Shown: in pieces, positions 27,389 through 35,710 of the stretch
Numbering within the stretch: the stretch's first letter is position 1
Layout of the letters: the number at the start of each line of letters is the position of its first letter
Assembly (NCBI GenBank): GCA_963845485.1
Contig: CAWJSI010000003.1
Coordinates: 1 to 64,000 of the forward strand
From: Bog-756 sp963845485
Lineage (GTDB): Bacteria > Actinomycetota > Acidimicrobiia > Acidimicrobiales > RAAP-2
Length of the DNA: 64,000 nt
Reading direction: 5' to 3'
Made by a program: the position numbers and the translations under genes
The notes under the pieces: generated by a model
What the model saw: only the letters and a program-made list of their open reading frames with translations
The model's database searches: none
What the model was told of the DNA's origin: nothing

Positions 27389-28537
27389 GTGGATCTTTTC
27401 GAATATCAGGGTAAGCAGTACTTCGCCCGCTTCGGCATCCCCATCTCCAAAGGTGGCGTCGCCGACACGGTGGAAGAGGCCGTGGCCCAGGCCGAGGCGT
27501 CGGGCTACCCGGTGGTGGTCAAGGCCCAGGTGAAGGTCGGAGGTCGGGGGAAGGCCGGGGGCGTCAAGCTGGCCGACAACGTCGACGAGGTGCGGGAGCA
27601 CGCCGGGAACATCCTGGGGCTCGACATCAAAGGCCACGTGGTCAAGCGCCTGTGGATCGAGCACGCCTCGGACATCGCCAAGGAGTACTACGCCAGCTTC
27701 ACCCTCGATCGCAGCGCCAAGAAGCACCTGGGCATGCTCTCGGCCGAGGGCGGCGTGGAGATCGAGGAGGTGGCCGTCACCAATCCGGACGCCATCGCCA
27801 TTCTCCATGTCGACCCGGTGGACGGGCTCGACCTCGAGACGGCCACGGCCTGGGTGGAGCGGGCCAACCTGGACGAGGTGGCCCGGAGCCAGGCGGCCGA
27901 ACTCCTGGTCAAGCTGTACACCTGTTACACCGAGGGTGACTGCGACCTGGCCGAGATCAACCCGTTGATCCTCACGCCCGACAATCGGGTCCACGCCCTC
28001 GACGCCAAGGTCACCTTGGACGCCAACGCCGCCTACCGCCACCCCGAATGGGAGGAGTTCGAGGGCAGCGACGTCGAGGACGAGCGGGAGACCCGGGCCA
28101 AAGAGCGCGGCCTCAACTACATCGGCCTCGACGGATCGGTGGGCATCATCGCCAACGGCGCCGGCCTGGCCATGAGCACGCTCGACGTGGTCAACCAGTG
28201 CGGCGGCTCGGCGGCCAACTTCCTCGACATCGGAGGGGGCGCCAACGCCGACGTGATGGCCGCCGCCCTCGAGGTCATCAACTCCGACCCGGCGGTACGG
28301 TCCATCTTCGTCAACATCTTCGGTGGGATCACGCGGGTGGACGAGGTGGCCAAGGGCGTGCTCGAGGCCCTCGAACGTGTGGAGATCAACTCACCCATCG
28401 TGCTCCGGCTCGACGGGACCAACGCCGTGGCCGGACGCGAGATCCTGGCCAGTCATCTGTCCGATCGCCTGGTCGCCGAGCCGACCATGCTCGACGCCGC
28501 ACGCCGTGCGGTCGCACTCGCTGGAGGCCAGTCATGA
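27389..28537 (+). CDS. sucC: Succinyl-CoA ligase (ADP-forming), beta subunit
   Basis: TCA-cycle enzyme that makes ATP or GTP from succinyl-CoA. The ATP-grasp N-terminus is MDLFEYQGKQYFARFGIPIS, with VVVKAQVKVGGRGKAGGVKL and the metal-binding LAEINPLILTP. The C-terminal flavodoxin-like part has VNIFGGITRVDEVAKGVLEAL. It has 382 residues, normal for the family. GTG 27389 follows an AGAGGAA site at good spacing. The 198 bases upstream are free of genes and probably hold the promoter. ATGA overlap with sucD gives coupled synthesis of the two subunits. Confidence 0.97.
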   Translation: MDLFEYQGKQYFARFGIPISKGGVADTVEEAVAQAEASGYPVVVKAQVKVGGRGKAGGVKLADNVDEVREHAGNILGLDIKGHVVKRLWIEHASDIAKEYYASFTLDRSAKKHLGMLSAEGGVEIEEVAVTNPDAIAILHVDPVDGLDLETATAWVERANLDEVARSQAAELLVKLYTCYTEGDCDLAEINPLILTPDNRVHALDAKVTLDANAAYRHPEWEEFEGSDVEDERETRAKERGLNYIGLDGSVGIIANGAGLAMSTLDVVNQCGGSAANFLDIGGGANADVMAAALEVINSDPAVRSIFVNIFGGITRVDEVAKGVLEALERVEINSPIVLRLDGTNAVAGREILASHLSDRLVAEPTMLDAARRAVALAGGQS

Positions 28538-29424
28538 GCATCTTCGTCGACGAGAACACCAAGGTCGTGGTGCAGGGCATCAGCCCCACCAGCCAGGGCC
28601 TCTACCACGGGCTCCGCAACCGGGCCTACGGCACCCAGGTGGTGGCGGGGACCAACCCGAACCGGGGCGGTGAGGAGATCGAGGGCATCCCTGTCTTCGC
28701 CACCGTGGCCGAAGCCGTCGAGGCCACCGGGGCCAACGCCTCGTTCATCTCGGTCCCGCCCAAGTTCGCCGCCGCCGCCATCGTGGAGGCCGCGGCGGCC
28801 GGCGTGCCCTTCGTGGTGTGCATCACCGAGGGCATCCCGGCCAGCGACGAGGCCCTGGCCTACAACCGGCTGGTGCGGGAGTACCCCTCCACCCGGCTGC
28901 TCGGACCCAACTGTCCCGGCATCATCTCCCCGGGGAAGTGCAACATCGGCATCACCTCGGGCGACATCGCCATGCCCGGTGGCCCGGTGGGCATCGTCAG
29001 CCGCTCGGGGACCCTCACCTACCAGGCGCTTCACGAGCTCTCCCAACAGGGTGTGGGCCAGACCACCTGTGTGGGTATCGGCGGCGACCCGGTTCCCGGC
29101 ACCAGCTTCATCGACTGCCTGAGTGCCTTCGAGGCCGACCCGGACACCAAGGCCATCATGATGATCGGGGAGATCGGGGGCTCGGCCGAAGAGGAAGCGG
29201 CGGAGTTCATCGCCTCCTCGGTGACGAAGCCGGTGGTGTCCTACGTGGCTGGCGTGACGGCCCCTCCGGGCCGCAAGATGGGCCACGCCGGAGCCATCAT
29301 CTCGGGCTCCAAGGGCACGGCCCAGGCCAAGATGGACGCGCTCTCGGGCGCCGGCGTCACCGTGGCCCTCAACCCCACCGAGGCCGGCGAGGCCATGGTC
29401 GACGTCGTCCGGAAACTCGGCTGA
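28534..29424 (+). CDS. sucD: Succinyl-CoA ligase (ADP-forming), alpha subunit
   Basis: Alpha subunit that binds CoA and carries the phosphohistidine. It starts MSIFVDENTKVVVQGIS, contains LGPNCPGIISPGKCNIGI and GIVSRSGTLTYQAL, and the phosphorylated His in GRKMGHAGAIISGSKGTAQ. The 296-residue length fits. ATG 28534 overlaps the sucC stop. A CTG overlapping its TGA is the only apparent start for the HAD gene that follows. Confidence 0.97.
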   Translation: MSIFVDENTKVVVQGISPTSQGLYHGLRNRAYGTQVVAGTNPNRGGEEIEGIPVFATVAEAVEATGANASFISVPPKFAAAAIVEAAAAGVPFVVCITEGIPASDEALAYNRLVREYPSTRLLGPNCPGIISPGKCNIGITSGDIAMPGGPVGIVSRSGTLTYQALHELSQQGVGQTTCVGIGGDPVPGTSFIDCLSAFEADPDTKAIMMIGEIGGSAEEEAAEFIASSVTKPVVSYVAGVTAPPGRKMGHAGAIISGSKGTAQAKMDALSGAGVTVALNPTEAGEAMVDVVRKLG

Positions 29425-30123
29425 CCCCGGATCTCCCGTCGGCCGCCGCGCTCGGCGGCCGGCCGATCGAGGCGGTCATCTTCGACCTCGACGGTCTGCT
29501 CATCGATTCGGAGCCCTTCTGGCGTGAGGCCGAGATCGAGGTCTTCGGTGATCTCGGTCTCGACCTCACCGAGCAGGACGTGCGCCAGACCATGGGCCTG
29601 CGCATCGACGATGCCGTCCGCCACTGGTGGGACCGGTTCCCCTGGGAGGGCCCGTCCCTCGTCGAGGTGGAGCGGTCCGTGACCGGTCGGGTGGCCGAGC
29701 TCGTCGAGCGCGCGCGGGCAGCCCATGCCCGGGGCGCTCGAGGCGGTGGCCCTGTGCGGTCGACGGTCCCTGCCCGTGGCCGTGTGCTCGGGCTCCTACG
29801 CCGTAGTCATCGCGGCCGCCCTCGACCGCCTCGGGATCGCGTCGGCCGTCACGGTCTGGCACTCGGCGGAGTGGGAGCCCTTGGGCAAGCCCCATCCCGG
29901 TGCGTTCCTGTCCACGGCGGCCAAACTCGGGGTGGACCCGGTCGCCTGCCTCGCCGTGGAGGACTCCTTCAACGGGGCGGTCTCGGCCAAGGCCGCCCGC
30001 ATGCGGGTCGTGGCCGTGCCCGAGCCGGCGGCCCTCTCATCCCCCCGGTGGGGAATGTGCGATGCGGTCCTTTCCAGCCTGGTGGAACTGGATGAGGCAC
30101 TCCTGTCCAGCCTCGAGGGGTAG
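29421..30123 (+). CDS. HAD-family phosphatase (beta-phosphoglucomutase-like), with apparent frameshift near 29721
   Basis: HAD hydrolase with motif I VIFDLDGLLIDSEPFW, the cap helix EIEVFGDLGLDLTEQDV and, after a frame change, motif II/III region VAVCSGSYAVVIAAAL and GKPHPGAFLSTAAKLG, then motif IV VEDSFNGAVSAKAARM. The two halves are in different frames that meet at 29711-29727; removing one base (for example a C of GCCC at 29721-29724) gives ERARAAMPGALEAVAL across the join. No ATG, GTG or TTG lies in frame before motif I; a CTG at 29421 overlapping the sucD stop is the only candidate. Likely an intact gene hit by an indel error; substrate unknown. Confidence 0.75.
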
Positions 30124-30462
30124 CAAGGGCCGAGCCCGGACTCACAAGCCCGCCGGAGCGGGGACGTGCCCCTCGTGGGCGTGGAGCCCGACGAGGAGTT
30201 GCCGTGGCGCCCGGGACCGCCGGAATCTCCGGAACTTTCGCTTCGGAAATGCCTCATCGGTGCCGATACCACTGTCACGAGGGGCATCCCTGGGCAGGGG
30301 GGACCGAGAGCGACGTGGGCCCGTACACCGGAGGCAGGCCGGTCGGGCCACGTCGCCCCGGTCCTTGGTGATCGGCACAGTAGCACCGGTCCCCATCGGA
30401 CCTCCTGGAGGGTCGCTAGCCGCGCGAAAGTGGGCACGCAGCGGCGCTGATATCGTGCGGCC
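30124..30462 (+). other. 340-base non-coding gap before purN with several short inverted repeats
   Basis: No convincing gene is seen on either strand. The left part has small inverted repeats close together: CCGGAATCTCCGG at 30220-30232 and ATCGG-TG-CCGAT at 30256-30267, with TTCG-type loops between them. GTGCCGAT here can also pair with ATCGGCAC about 110 bases downstream. These may be a terminator for the upstream gene or a leader of the purine operon. I do not see the conserved bases of a ZTP or purine riboswitch. Confidence 0.35.
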
Positions 30463-31125
30463 GTGGTCCCTGGCGCATCTCGAGACACCGTCCCGGGGGC
30501 GCCGGAGAGGACCGTCAGGATCGGGGTGCTGGCCTCGGGCAGCGGCACCATCCTCGAGGCCATCGTGGCCGACGATCTGCCCGTGCGGCTGGTCCTTGTC
30601 GACCGCCCCTGTCGGGCCGTTGACGTTGCCGGTGCCGCCGACATCCCCGCCGCACTGGTGGACCGGACCGCGTTCGGTGGGTTCGGCCCCGAGTTCGACC
30701 GTCACGGGTACACGGTGGCGGTGACCCAGGTCCTCCTCGATGCCGCCGTCGACGTGGTGGCCATGGCCGGGTTCGGCACCGTGCTCGACGCGCCGATCCA
30801 CGACGCATTCCCCGGACGCATCTTGAACACCCATCCCGCCCTGCTGCCCGCCTTCCCCGGCTGGCACGCCGTGCGCGACGCCCTGGCCGCCGGCGTGGAG
30901 GAGACGGGCACCACCGTGCACATCGCCACGTTGGAGATGGACGCAGGGCCGGTACTGTCCCAGGCCCGCGTCCCGGTGCTCCCCGACGACGACGAGGCGA
31001 GCCTGCACGAGCGCATCAAAGAGGTGGAGCGCACGCTCTACCCCGCCACCATCCGCGCCTTCGTCGACCGGTTGGCGACGACGACAGAGGATGGGCCAGG
31101 ATCATCCACGGAGGTTGCATCATGA
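30463..31125 (+). CDS. purN: Phosphoribosylglycinamide formyltransferase
   Basis: GAR transformylase of purine synthesis, using 10-formyl-THF. The start of the fold is VRIGVLASGSGTILEAIV, the catalytic Asn-x-His is in RILNTHPALLPAFPGWHAV, and the catalytic Asp is in ATLEMDAGPVLSQARV. It has 220 residues with about 17 residues before the core from the GTG at 30463. Its stop overlaps the purH start by four bases (ATGA), and folD, which makes its cofactor, follows. SGSGTILEAI differs from the usual SGxGSNLQAI but keeps the phosphate-binding shape. Confidence 0.93.
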   Translation: MVPGASRDTVPGAPERTVRIGVLASGSGTILEAIVADDLPVRLVLVDRPCRAVDVAGAADIPAALVDRTAFGGFGPEFDRHGYTVAVTQVLLDAAVDVVAMAGFGTVLDAPIHDAFPGRILNTHPALLPAFPGWHAVRDALAAGVEETGTTVHIATLEMDAGPVLSQARVPVLPDDDEASLHERIKEVERTLYPATIRAFVDRLATTTEDGPGSSTEVAS

Positions 31126-32663
31126 GGGCACTGCTGTCCGTCTACGACAAGACCGGAGCTGTCGGGCTGGCCCGCGGGCTCGCCGACCTCGGGTGGGAAC
31201 TGGTGTCGAGTGGTGGCACCTCGGCCGCCCTGGCCGAGGCCGGTATCGACCACATCGAGGTGGCCGACCTCACCGGCGCCCCCGAGATGCTGGGGGGGCG
31301 GGTCAAGACCCTCCATCCGGTCATCCACGGCGGCATCCTGGCCGACCGGTCGAAGCCCGAACACCTCGCCGACGTCGAGCGCCAGGGCATCGGGCTCATC
31401 GACCTCGTGGTCTGCAACCTCTACCCGTTCACCTCGGATCCCTCCATCGAGCTCATCGACGTGGGTGGGCCCACCATGGTCCGAGCGGCGGCCAAGAACC
31501 ACGCCCACGTGGGCATCGTGGTCTCGCCGGCGGCCTACGACGCGGTGCTCGACGAACTGCGCCAGCACGGCTCCTTGTCGACGTCGACCCGGCTGAGGCT
31601 GGCCCGGGACGCCTTCGCCCACACCGCCGCCTACGACGCCGCCATCGTCGACTGGTTCGACGAGGAGGGTGCCGCAGGCGACGATGACGACGATGCAGCC
31701 ATCCTTCCTCCCACCATCCACCTGGCCCTCGAGCGGACGGGTTCGCTGCGGTACGGGGAGAACCCCCACCAGCATGGAGCCCGCTACCGGATCGTGGGCC
31801 GGCACTCGTGGTGGGACGACGTCGTCCAGCATGGGGGCAAAGCGCTCTCGTACCTCAACATCTTCGACGCCGATGCCGCCTGGCGCCTCGTCCACGAGCT
31901 GGCCCCGGCCGGGAGCGACGAACGGTCCGTGGCCATCATCAAGCACGCCAACCCCTGCGGGGCGGCCATCCATCCGAACCTGGTCACGGCCTACGAGCGT
32001 GCCCTCGAGTGCGACCCCCAGTCGGCGTTCGGCGGTATCGTGGCCGTCGGGGGTCCGGTCACCACCGAGGTGGCCGAAGCCATCGCCGCCGGCCCCCAGG
32101 CCGACCTCATCATCGCCCCCTCGTTCGACCCGGCGGCCCTCGAGCAGTTGACCTCCAAGCGCAAGGCCACCCGCCTGCTCTCGGCCCCCGCGCCCGAACC
32201 CCTCGTCCGACAGTTCCGGGGCCTCGGGGCGAGCATTCTCGTCCAGGACGCCGACCGGTTCCTTGTCCCCTTGTCCTCCTGGGAGGTGGCCACCAAGGCC
32301 CAGCCCACCGAGTCGCAGTGGCGGGACCTGGCCCTGGCCTGGACGGTCTGTGCCCGGACCACCTCCAACGCCATCGCCATCGTCACCGACGGCCAGGCCG
32401 TCGGGGTGGGGGCGGGCCAACAGTCTCGGGTGGTGGCCGCAGAGATCGCCGTGGCCAAGGCCGGTGAGCGGGCCACCGGCGGGGCGGCCGCCAGTGACGC
32501 CTACTTCCCCTTTCCCGACGGCCTGCTGGTCCTGGCCGACGCCGGGGTGGCCGCCGTCGTGCAGCCCGGAGGGTCGATACGGGACGGCGAGGTCATCGCC
32601 GCCGCCGACGAGGCCGGGATCGCCGTGGTCATGGCCGGCGGCGAACGCCACTTCCGGCATTGA
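31122..32663 (+). CDS. purH: Bifunctional AICAR transformylase / IMP cyclohydrolase
   Basis: Last two steps of IMP synthesis. The N-terminal cyclohydrolase domain (MGS-like) shows LLSVYDKTGAVGLARGLADL, SSGGTSAALAEAG and LGGRVKTLHPVIHGGIL. The transformylase domain shows LRYGENPHQHGARYR, IIKHANPCGAA, SAFGGIVAV and SDAYFPFPDGL. Length 513 is normal. It carries an Asp-rich insert (GDDDDDA) between domains. It overlaps purN upstream and is followed after about 70 bases by folD. Confidence 0.96.
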   Translation: MRALLSVYDKTGAVGLARGLADLGWELVSSGGTSAALAEAGIDHIEVADLTGAPEMLGGRVKTLHPVIHGGILADRSKPEHLADVERQGIGLIDLVVCNLYPFTSDPSIELIDVGGPTMVRAAAKNHAHVGIVVSPAAYDAVLDELRQHGSLSTSTRLRLARDAFAHTAAYDAAIVDWFDEEGAAGDDDDDAAILPPTIHLALERTGSLRYGENPHQHGARYRIVGRHSWWDDVVQHGGKALSYLNIFDADAAWRLVHELAPAGSDERSVAIIKHANPCGAAIHPNLVTAYERALECDPQSAFGGIVAVGGPVTTEVAEAIAAGPQADLIIAPSFDPAALEQLTSKRKATRLLSAPAPEPLVRQFRGLGASILVQDADRFLVPLSSWEVATKAQPTESQWRDLALAWTVCARTTSNAIAIVTDGQAVGVGAGQQSRVVAAEIAVAKAGERATGGAAASDAYFPFPDGLLVLADAGVAAVVQPGGSIRDGEVIAAADEAGIAVVMAGGERHFRH

Positions 32664-32736
32664 TCAGCTCCCGGCCGGGCGGTCTGCGCCCCGACCCGTC
32701 GGTGCCCGGGCATACTGGACCCATGGGGGAACGGCG

Positions 32737-33591
32737 ATGACAGCGACGCTGCTCGACGGCGAACTGCTGGCCGCCAAGATCCGGGCCGAGGTGACCGACC
32801 GCGTGGGTCGGCTGCGCAGTGCGGGGATCAACCCGGGCCTCGGGACCATCCTGGTGGGGGACGACGGCCCGAGCGCCCGTTACGTGGCCATGAAACACGA
32901 GGACTGCGCCGAGGTCGGAATCCACTCCGCCCACGAGCACCTGCCCACCGACGTGAGCCAAGAGGAGCTCCTGGCCGTGGTGGCCCGGTTCAACGCCGAT
33001 CCCGCCATCCATGCCTACCTGGTCCAGCTGCCCCTTCCTGAGGGGCTCGACGAGGAACGGGTCCTCATGGCCGTGGACCCGGACAAGGACGTCGACGGCC
33101 TGCACCCGGTCAATCTCGGGCGACTGGTGATGGGGGCCCCCGGACCCCTCCCGTGCACCCCGGCGGGCATCGTCGAGCTGCTGGCGGCCAACGACGTGCC
33201 GGTGGAGGGGAAGCACGTGGTGGTCATCGGACGGGGGCTGACCATCGGGCGGCCGCTGGCCCTGCTGCTGGCCATGCGCCGCCCCGGGTGCAACGCCGCG
33301 GTCACTGTCGTGCACACCGGCGTGGACGATCTGGCCGGCCTGGTCCGTCAGGGTGACGTGGTGGTGGCGGCGGCCGGACGGGCTGGGCTCGTCACCCCGG
33401 ACATGATCAAGCCAGGTGCCGCGGTGGTCGGTGCCGGCACCTCGTGGGAAGGAAGAAAGCTCTTGTCTGACGTCGATGCTTCCGTGGCCGACGTGGCCGG
33501 CTGGATCACTCCCCGGCTCGGTGGGGTGGGCCCGATGACCCGGGCCATGCTGTTGCGCAACACGGTGCGGGCTGCCGAGCGGTCCGCATGA
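32737..33591 (+). CDS. folD: Methylenetetrahydrofolate dehydrogenase / cyclohydrolase
   Basis: FolD interconverts 5,10-methylene-THF and 10-formyl-THF, the cofactor of PurN and PurH encoded just upstream. The catalytic Tyr-x-x-x-Lys is in SARYVAMKHEDCAEVGI, with YLVQLPLPEGLDEERVL, the DPDKDVDGLHPVN loop and the Rossmann segment VVVIGRGLTIGRPLALLL. The C-terminus TPRLGGVGPMTRAMLLRNTV is standard. ATG 32737 gives 284 residues; an earlier ATG (32722) is out of frame. The cupin gene overlaps its stop by four bases. Confidence 0.96.
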   Translation: MTATLLDGELLAAKIRAEVTDRVGRLRSAGINPGLGTILVGDDGPSARYVAMKHEDCAEVGIHSAHEHLPTDVSQEELLAVVARFNADPAIHAYLVQLPLPEGLDEERVLMAVDPDKDVDGLHPVNLGRLVMGAPGPLPCTPAGIVELLAANDVPVEGKHVVVIGRGLTIGRPLALLLAMRRPGCNAAVTVVHTGVDDLAGLVRQGDVVVAAAGRAGLVTPDMIKPGAAVVGAGTSWEGRKLLSDVDASVADVAGWITPRLGGVGPMTRAMLLRNTVRAAERSA

Positions 33592-33953
33592 GCGCGGCCG
33601 AGGGACTGGAGACCGACCACCGGCCCTGGGGCATGTACACCGTGCTCGACGATGACGGCACGCACAAGGTGAAGCGCATCGTGGTACTCCCGGGCAAGCG
33701 CCTCAGCTACCAGCGCCACGCCCGTCGTTCCGAACACTGGTTCATCGTGCGGGGGACAGCCGAGGTGACGCTCGACGGTGAGGTCCGGGAGCTGGCCGCC
33801 GGCGACTCGGTCGACATCCCCGTCGGCACCAACCACCGCATTGCCAACCCTACCGACGCCGAGGTGGTGTTCGTCGAGGTCCAGCACGGTGAGTACTTCG
33901 GGGAGGACGACATCGTGAGGCTCGAGGACGACTTCGGACGGAGCGACACCTGA
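33588..33953 (+). CDS. Cupin protein, phosphomannose isomerase type II C-terminal-like
   Basis: Single cupin domain of 121 residues resembling the isomerase half of ManC-type mannose-1-phosphate guanylyltransferase/mannose-6-phosphate isomerase: RPWGMYTVLDDDGTHKVKRI, then LSYQRHARRSEHWFIVRGTAE with metal-binding His and Glu residues, and PVGTNHRIANPTDAEVVFVEVQ. The guanylyltransferase half is missing, so this is a stand-alone domain. ATG 33588 overlaps folD and its stop overlaps the next gene (TGATG), so it is translated in the folD operon. Function may be sugar isomerisation, but no sugar-nucleotide gene is adjacent. Confidence 0.8.
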   Translation: MSAAEGLETDHRPWGMYTVLDDDGTHKVKRIVVLPGKRLSYQRHARRSEHWFIVRGTAEVTLDGEVRELAAGDSVDIPVGTNHRIANPTDAEVVFVEVQHGEYFGEDDIVRLEDDFGRSDT

Positions 33954-34759
33954 TGGCCCGACGGGACCGGATCAGAAGGCACTGGAGGGCGACGGCGGTG
34001 GGAGCGGTCCTCCTCCTGTCGGCCGGGGCGGTGGCCACCACCCCCCTGACCGCCGGTGCCGCATCGGGGCCCGGGGTGACTCCGGCGCTGACCGCGGTCG
34101 TCCCCACCACCACGACCCCACCCCCCACCACGCCGACCACGGTGCCGGAGACCACGACGACCACCACGCCGCCGACGACCACCACCTCCACCACGACCAC
34201 GGTGCCCCCGACCACCACCACCTCGTCGTCCACCACCACCACGACCACCGCTCCGCTGGTGGCCACCAACACCTCCTCCAAGACGCCGTGGGCCCTGATC
34301 ATCGTGATCGTGGTCCTGGTCATCGCCATCATCGGGCTGTTCGTGCTGCTGGCCGCCCGCCGCCGCCGGGGTGCCGAGGCCACCTGGCGTAAGGCCGTGG
34401 TTCCCGCCCTCTCCGATGCCCAGCTGGCCCGGGCCTCCCTGCTCTCCGACAACGCCGTCTCCGGGGACTCCGAAGTCCGCAGCGCGGTGTCCGTCCAGGT
34501 CGAACGGGCCGCAGTGGCCCTCGACCACACGGTGGCCACGGCCCCGGATCCCGAGGCCGGCCAGATGGCGGCCACCGCGGCGGGCGCACTCCGGGGCCTG
34601 GCCTTCGCCGTCGAGGCCGATCGCCTGCTCCGTCACGGGACCGCGGCACCCACCGGGATGCAGCTGGCCGAGGCCGACGAGGCCCGTCGGGCCCGGACCG
34701 GGGAGTTGTCCACGGCCCTCGCCCGGCTCGCCACCCGCGCCGCCCCGCCCCGGTCCTGA
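33953..34759 (+). CDS. Exported Thr/Pro-rich single-span membrane protein
   Basis: I do not recognise a family. The order is: a basic N-terminus and signal-like hydrophobic stretch (residues about 12-35), a low-complexity Thr/Pro/Ser region (about 50-105) typical of extended wall-spanning linkers, one transmembrane helix (WALIIVIVVLVIAIIGLFVLL), an Arg-rich stop-transfer (AARRRRG) and a roughly 130-residue Ala-rich helical cytoplasmic domain starting at TWRKAVVPALSDAQLARAS. The second half looks like a soluble helical bundle. ATG 33953 overlaps the cupin stop. Its place in the folD-cupin transcript gives no clear functional link. Confidence 0.75.
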   Translation: MARRDRIRRHWRATAVGAVLLLSAGAVATTPLTAGAASGPGVTPALTAVVPTTTTPPPTTPTTVPETTTTTTPPTTTTSTTTTVPPTTTTSSSTTTTTTAPLVATNTSSKTPWALIIVIVVLVIAIIGLFVLLAARRRRGAEATWRKAVVPALSDAQLARASLLSDNAVSGDSEVRSAVSVQVERAAVALDHTVATAPDPEAGQMAATAAGALRGLAFAVEADRLLRHGTAAPTGMQLAEADEARRARTGELSTALARLATRAAPPRS

Positions 34760-34829
34760 AGGCCGGAGAGCCTTCCCGGAGCCGGCGCCCCGGGCTCGGG
34801 AGGGGTCCCGGCGGTAGGCTGGTCCGGCC

Positions 34830-35692
34830 ATGACACGCATCGCCGATCTCCTGGCCAAGGGGAGGACCTACTCGTTCGAGTTCTTCCCGCCCAAGTCCGA
34901 CGCCGAACAGGCCACGCTGGTCAAGACCCTCCGTGACCTCGAGCCTCTCGGCCCGTCGTTCGTCTCGGTGACCTACCGCGGCGGGGCCGAGTCGCGACAG
35001 CGCACGTTCGACCTCGTGACCGGGATGCTCCGGACCACCACCCTCGTACCCATGGCCCACCTCATCTGCGTGGCCCACACCCGGCTGGAGCTCGCCGAGA
35101 TCCTCGTGGCCTACCGCGGCGCCGGCGTCGAGAACCTGATGGCCCTGGGCGGTGATCCCCCCACGGATCCCACCGATGGCCTGGGGGAGCTGCAGCACGC
35201 CTCCGAACTCGTGGAGCTGGCCCACGCTATCGGTGGGTTCTCGGTGGGTGTGGCCGCCCAACCGGGGGACACCCCCTCTCGACCGACCTCCGGACGGACC
35301 GGGACCACCTGGCCGGCAAGCTCTCGCTCGCCGACTTCGCCATCTCGCAGTTCTTCTTCGAGGCCTCGGAGTACACCGGGCTGCTGGCCGACCTGGCCGA
35401 CCGGGGTGTCGACAAGCCGGTGCTGCCCGGGATCATGCCCGTGACCACCCTCTCGTCCATCCCGAGGATGGCCACGATGGGGGCGGCCGTGCCGGCCTGG
35501 ATGGTGGCCCGCCTCGAAGAGGCCGACCGCCGGGGTGGCAAAGAGGCCGTCCGCCACGAGGGCGTGGCTGTGGCTACCGAGCTCTGCGAGCAGCTGCTGG
35601 ATGCAGGCGTCCCCGGCCTGCACTTCTACACACTCAACCGATCCAACGCCACCCGGGAGATCTACTCCGCCCTGGGCCTGGCCGCGCCCTGA
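34830..35692 (+). CDS. metF: 5,10-methylenetetrahydrofolate reductase, with apparent frameshift near 35264-35268
   Basis: Reduces methylene-THF to methyl-THF for methionine synthesis. The N-terminal half has the family start TYSFEFFPPKSDAEQATL, SFVSVTYRGGAESRQRTFD and the flavin-binding NLMALGGDPP. The C-terminal half, in another frame, has AISQFFFEASEYTGLLADL, KPVLPGIMPVTTLSS and GVPGLHFYTLNRSNAT. Adding one G to the run at 35264-35268 joins them as AAQPGGHPLSTDL, giving about 287 residues, normal for MetF. I read it as an intact gene with a missing base. It converges with the ClpP-like gene. Confidence 0.88.
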
Positions 35693-35710
35693 CCGACACG
35701 TAGCGCTCGC

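Noticed and set aside
30166..30450. Open frame of 94 codons in the pre-purN gap
   Set aside because: Composition and Arg/Pro/Gly content look like random high-GC reading; no ribosome binding site or family.
30124..30462. ZTP (pfl) riboswitch upstream of purN-purH, suggested by CCTGGGCA
   Set aside because: The conserved CCG-CCTGGGC context and upstream helix are missing.
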